NCBI GenBank assembly: GCA_963576735.1 | Contig: OY755175.1 | Location: 7,890,401-7,954,400 of the forward strand | Length of the DNA: 64,000 bases | Reading direction: 5' to 3' | From: Bedellia somnulentella | Lineage: Eukaryota; Arthropoda; Insecta; Lepidoptera; Bedelliidae | Part shown: piece by piece, positions 60,419 through 64,000 of the stretch | Numbering within the stretch: position 1 is the stretch's first letter | Layout: the number at the start of each line of letters is the position of its first letter | The notes under the pieces: generated by a model | The model's input: only the letters and a program-made list of their open reading frames with translations | Told to the model about the DNA's origin: nothing | Database searches by the model: none | Made by a program: the position numbers and the translations under genes

Positions 60419-62398
60419 GCATTTGATATATTTTATAATGATCTTAAATTATTTTATGATTTACATTTCCCTATTATAAAAGTAAAGAGAAGTACCAAAA
60501 ATAATGTAACTTGGATAACGAAAGGATTAAGAAAATCGAGTGACATGAAAAGAAAACTGTATTACAGGGCAAGGTCTAATCGATCAGAACATGATATCAA
60601 AAATTACTCTAAATATTCAAAAATTCTACAAAAATGCGTGGCTAAATCAAATAAAATTTGTAATGAGCGATACATAAAAACATCCAAAAATACTTGTAAA
60701 GCATCTTGGAATGTAATAAAAAACAGTAAATTTTTAAGAATGCCTCAATTTATTCGTGCAATTGAATTTAAAGAGGGAATTGAACGAAATCCGAAGCAAC
60801 TTTGTAAAATATTTAATGATTTTTTTGTAAAAGAAGTTTCCAGCAATTACACTGGCGGTAGAACAAAGTTCAAGGACCACAAACTTAAATCTTTCTTTAT
60901 AGCGCCTACTTCTGAAAATGAGGTCAAAACTATTATAAAAAATCTTAAAAATACTAATTCTGTCGGGATTGATAAGATTACCACAAAAATTCTAAAATTA
61001 TGTGCAAATGCAATATGTGTCCCTTTGTCTTACCTAATTAACCTTTCATTTCAACAAGGAGTATTCCCAAGCCAGTTGAAGATTTCCATTGTAAAACCTC
61101 TTCGTAAAAAAGGATCGAAAACTAAGATAGATAATTATAGACCAATAACCCTTATTCCGATACTATCGAAAATATTTGAAAAAGCTATGTTAGTCCGATT
61201 GTCCGAATTTGTAGAAAAAGAACATATACTCAAACCGGAACAGTATGGGTTTCGAAAAAATAAATCGACAGTTTTAGCTATATTTAATTTGATCAAAAGT
61301 GTTATTGAGTCAATGGAAAAAAAAGTCCCAATCTGTGCAATAGCTATGGACTTAACTAAAGCATTTAATTATATGTGTCGACCTACTTTACTTTATAAAC
61401 TAGAGAGGTACGGAATCAGAGGCAATGCTTTGAAATGGATAGAATCATATATCAATAACAGATATGTATGTACCTCTCTCTTAGGGTTATCAAACAAAAC
61501 AAAAATTTTACAGGAATATCGGTCTAACTTTCTCATGGATGAATATGGAGTCCCCCAGGGAAGTATCTTGGGCCCATTTTTATTTCTCCTCTATATTAAT
61601 GACTTCCCTGACGCAGTCAATTGTAAAATGATTTTGTACGCCGACGATAGTGTTGCTCTAATTTCAAATTCAAATGAATGTCCTTACGAAGATAAAATTA
61701 ATAACGAATTTAAAAAAATTGTACAATGGACGGCCGAAAATAATTTAAAATTAAATTTTGGAAAAACCAAACTCATACAGTTTTATCATCCACAATCATC
61801 AGCTCAGGATATAACACTCAAATATAATGATACAATGATAGAACAAGTAAATAGCATTTCATTGTTAGGTATAACCATTGACAAAAATATTAATTGGAAA
61901 TATCATTGTAGTAATGTGTGTACTAAACTTAATAAATATTTATATGTTTTAAAACGTGTTGTAAAATTCTCGTCACTTAATGCTGGCAAAATGGCGTATC
62001 ATGGTTATGTTTCCTCCATTCTTCGATATGGAATTATAATGTGGGGAAATTCTACGGATATCCAGTCTGTATTTATTGCGCAAAAAAAATGTGTAAGAGC
62101 CTTATGCAAAATAAATGACCAAACTGAGTCTTGCAGGCCACTTTTCAAATTATTAAAAATTCTGCCACTAGCTTGCATTTACATATATGAAGTGTGTGTT
62201 TTTGTAAAGAGTAATAAATCACTTTTTAAGAATATGCCACTAACAAGGAGTGATAGACTTAATATAAAATTTAAAGACAAATTAGCAATGCCAGATCTAA
62301 GACAGGCTTTAAATAGGAAAAGTATTCTATATATGTCGTGCAAAATTTATAATAAAATACCTGATTACTTTAAGAATTTTCCTATAATATTATTTTAA
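60419..62398 (+). CDS. LINE reverse transcriptase, open frame (about 660 codons, no endonuclease)
   Basis: From ATG 60545 the frame gives 617 aa; the same frame is open back to the element's left edge (AFDIFYNDLKLFYDLHFP), so the ATG is not the native start. Motifs in order: NSVGIDKITTKILK, IDNYRPITLIPILSKIFEKA, PEQYGFRKNKSTVLAIFNLI, AMDLTKAFNYM (an Asp in motif A is present), YGVPQGSILGPFLFLLYIND, MILYADDSVALI (catalytic Asp pair), then LLGITIDKNINWKYHCSN and a C-terminal NKIPDYFKNFPIILF. All core motifs look intact and there is no stop, so this is a young copy. Family: Jockey/CR1-like by motif wording; the exact clade is undecided. Confidence 0.85.
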   Translation, partial: AFDIFYNDLKLFYDLHFPIIKVKRSTKNNVTWITKGLRKSSDMKRKLYYRARSNRSEHDIKNYSKYSKILQKCVAKSNKICNERYIKTSKNTCKASWNVIKNSKFLRMPQFIRAIEFKEGIERNPKQLCKIFNDFFVKEVSSNYTGGRTKFKDHKLKSFFIAPTSENEVKTIIKNLKNTNSVGIDKITTKILKLCANAICVPLSYLINLSFQQGVFPSQLKISIVKPLRKKGSKTKIDNYRPITLIPILSKIFEKAMLVRLSEFVEKEHILKPEQYGFRKNKSTVLAIFNLIKSVIESMEKKVPICAIAMDLTKAFNYMCRPTLLYKLERYGIRGNALKWIESYINNRYVCTSLLGLSNKTKILQEYRSNFLMDEYGVPQGSILGPFLFLLYINDFPDAVNCKMILYADDSVALISNSNECPYEDKINNEFKKIVQWTAENNLKLNFGKTKLIQFYHPQSSAQDITLKYNDTMIEQVNSISLLGITIDKNINWKYHCSNVCTKLNKYLYVLKRVVKFSSLNAGKMAYHGYVSSILRYGIIMWGNSTDIQSVFIAQKKCVRALCKINDQTESCRPLFKLLKILPLACIYIYEVCVFVKSNKSLFKNMPLTRSDRLNIKFKDKLAMPDLRQALNRKSILYMSCKIYNKIPDYFKNFPIILF

Positions 62399-62882
62399 AG
62401 AAAAATATTTGAATGGCTAATGGAAAAATGTTTCTATAGTGTTAAGGACTTATTAAAGGACGAAGAATAATATTTAATTTTAATGTTAACATGTTTTTAT
62501 GTTTTATTATAATTCAGTTTTCGTTTTGATATGTTTTAATTGATTGAAAGGTATTATATTTTTTATTTTTTTATGTAGTTAACTTAAACTGATGATGATA
62601 TCTCTGTGGCATAGGGTTATATTTTATTTTATTTGTATATTTTACACTGACTTCAATTTATGAATAGTACATTTAGAGTTATATTTAAGAACATTAATTT
62701 TATTAATTAATTAGCAATACTGCATGATGACATTTCTATGAATTTCAATAAAATGACGTAGTTAAACTATGTACTAATGTCGTACACTCGAAAGAGTAGA
62801 TTGTGACAGTCACTACTATAAATTTATGTAACATCTTTTGTTGTATCCGCAATCATGACAATAAAATGGTTTCAATGGTTTC
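60419..62882 (+). mobile_element. Non-LTR retrotransposon, 5'-truncated, inside the Helitron
   Basis: The Helitron sequence 'gaaataaagcgtaa' is split here, with AAATA repeated at the borders. The LINE has RT coding, a 3'UTR of about 480 bp, and a tail of 'aatggtttc' repeats. The endonuclease end is missing, as expected from truncated reverse transcription. Confidence 0.85.
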
Positions 62883-63895
62883 AAATAAAGCGTAATAAAA
62901 ATTTGACACCGCCCCGGTAACGTCTCCGTGGCGTAGCGGTATAACTAGCTACTATGAATATTTAATTAGAACTATTATGAATGAATCAATCGTCCCGGGT
63001 TCATATCACAGGTAATTCAAGCTTTTTGTAAAAAAAAAGTTTTGTTAGCTAGCAAAACAGCACTATATATAATAATAGCAAGCACTATCCCTTCAATTTA
63101 GCGATTATTTTGGATGGTGATCCACCACTAATCATCCCTATATTGCCGAGCAATCGCTGCAAGCTCTCCCACTATGTTTTTATAATTTTAATTTATTTGT
63201 ATTTTGTAGTTTTCATTTTGTGTTGTATGTAATGGCTAAATATGGGCTACTAGCCTGAAATAAATGATTTTACTATCACCAACGGTCAGTGTAGGGGGCA
63301 GCACGGGGCCGCCGCCGCAGCACCAAACTACAATCCGTATCTGTACTTACTAAAGATATTCTCATTTCTGACATAAAAACTTGGTATATTTGTTTCATGA
63401 TTCTTATGAACAATTAAAAAGGAATTTTTGGAACTCAACCCCTAACGGGTTGATATAGCAAATGAAAGTTAATATAGAGTTTTTTTTACATTTTATAATA
63501 AAACTTGGTGCGATTGAATTTATGAAATCCATCTATCAATCATTTATGAGTATATGCTAACAACCATAAATTCCACAAAAGGGTAGCCATAGCTTCAGAG
63601 ATACTAATTCCTCATCCAATTTTGGAAATAGATTGATAAAAGATAGTTTAATAAAGGTTGTTAGTGATGGGTCACGAACTGCATCGCCCAACAATCACTT
63701 AAAAAGCCTCAATGTCCTTTATGTCATTTACAACGCCCGCGGGATTATAAATATAAAAACAGAAGTTGAGATAGTGTTTCGGTATTTTGGTATTATGTAA
63801 ACTGGAAGCAAAAAATGAAATCCACGCGGACGAAGTCGCGGGGCAAAAAGCTAGTATTTAATAAATACCAAAAAAAAAACTTTGCATACCGAATT

Positions 63896-64000
63896 GGCCA
63901 TTAACTCTAGTCATTTCGTACGAAATTTACATGATTATTGGGTTAGTGCTTTTTTCACCGATACAGCACGGCTAAAAAATCTAGAAGAGTGAAAATAATT
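63896..64000 (+). other. PEDS1 intron, window end
   Basis: About 100 bp of unique-looking sequence after MITE N. No exon seen. Confidence 0.4.

Larger units (their letters stand above)
59767..63854 (+). mobile_element. Helitron inside MITE N, containing a LINE
   Basis: TCCATACTAAT start after A and CTAG end before T, the usual A/T insertion point. Its own sequence (59767-60418 and 62883-63854) matches 51587-53074. An extra insert at about 63174-63270 ('tttgtattttgtagttttca'...'aaataaatgattttactatc') looks like a short LINE tail. Confidence 0.88.
59347..63891 (+). mobile_element. MITE N, copy 3, containing a Helitron
   Basis: AATT at 59343-59346 and 63892-63895; same ends as copies 1 and 2. 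It is interrupted between 59766 and 63855 by a Helitron. Confidence 0.9.

Overview
This is a 64 kb eukaryotic nuclear window, almost certainly from a moth or butterfly. It is AT-rich and has GT-AG introns. The repeats are of kinds I associate with Lepidoptera: Helitrons whose 3' end carries a CGCGGACGAAGTCGCGGGC-type hairpin before CTAG, SINE-like repeats with TATG-type tails, and LINE tails ending GCAATAAAGAG plus ATT repeats. The species cannot be fixed from sequence alone.

Four host genes are visible. (1) Protein O-fucosyltransferase 1 (POFUT1/O-fut1), + strand, complete in four exons over 5410-15425, with a 7.8 kb first intron full of repeats and a C-terminal HEEL ER-retention signal. (2) An N-terminal Xaa-Pro-Lys N-methyltransferase (NTMT1/Ntmt family), + strand, two exons, 25358-27435. 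(3) An uncharacterised leucine-rich-repeat protein on the - strand, 30406-31977, in one coding exon. (4) The first two coding exons of plasmanylethanolamine desaturase (PEDS1/Kua/TMEM189), + strand, 53842-54567; the rest lies beyond the window. I see no operon-like or functional link among them.

Most of the rest is transposon sequence, often nested so that insertion order can be read from target-site duplications (TSDs). Names used below: S1 = short retroposon with a (TATG)n tail; S2 = tRNA-headed SINE with a TTATG tail; S3 = tRNA-headed SINE containing 'atccaagact'; element A = TA-flanked element with CAGATCCACAATC ends; MITE D = element with TGAGAGGTTTTC ends; MITE N = AATT-flanked element with CGGTATGCAAAGT ends.

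Region by region. 1-2.75 kb is a copy of element A filled by MITE D and a 1 kb foldback. 2.9-5.2 kb holds three copies of a foldback element. 5.4-15.4 kb is POFUT1, with an antisense LINE (ORF1 and reverse transcriptase), S1/S2 copies and a further foldback in intron 1. 15.7-22.3 kb is a second copy of element A carrying S1, S2, a tRNA-like palindrome and a deleted BEL/Pao retrotransposon with a 5-bp TSD. 22.3-25.0 kb is a nest: S1 contains MITE D, which contains a P-element-like THAP relic with an 8-bp TSD, which contains an 80-bp hairpin. After NTMT1 comes a hAT relic with an 8-bp TSD. 28.4-30 kb is LINE debris. 33.9-36.3 kb is two head-to-tail Helitrons. 36.5-42 kb is a Helitron invaded by a Penelope-like relic (itself containing a LINE tail), an S1 copy and an RTE-type LINE that spans a 200-N assembly gap. 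42-43.2 kb is a broken DDE_Tnp_4 transposase gene. 44-45.9 kb is a second P-like relic. 49.3-50 kb is a stop-containing ORF of unknown type. 50.8-53.1 kb is a Helitron with a tandem duplication. The PEDS1 intron holds a Helitron helicase relic and a MITE-Helitron-LINE nest.

I found no coherent new defence or metabolic system. The more unusual signals are the P-like nest, a 3' tail shared by an RTE LINE and two SINE families, and a tRNA-like module kept in several Helitrons. Family names are from recall of conserved motifs; no database search was possible.
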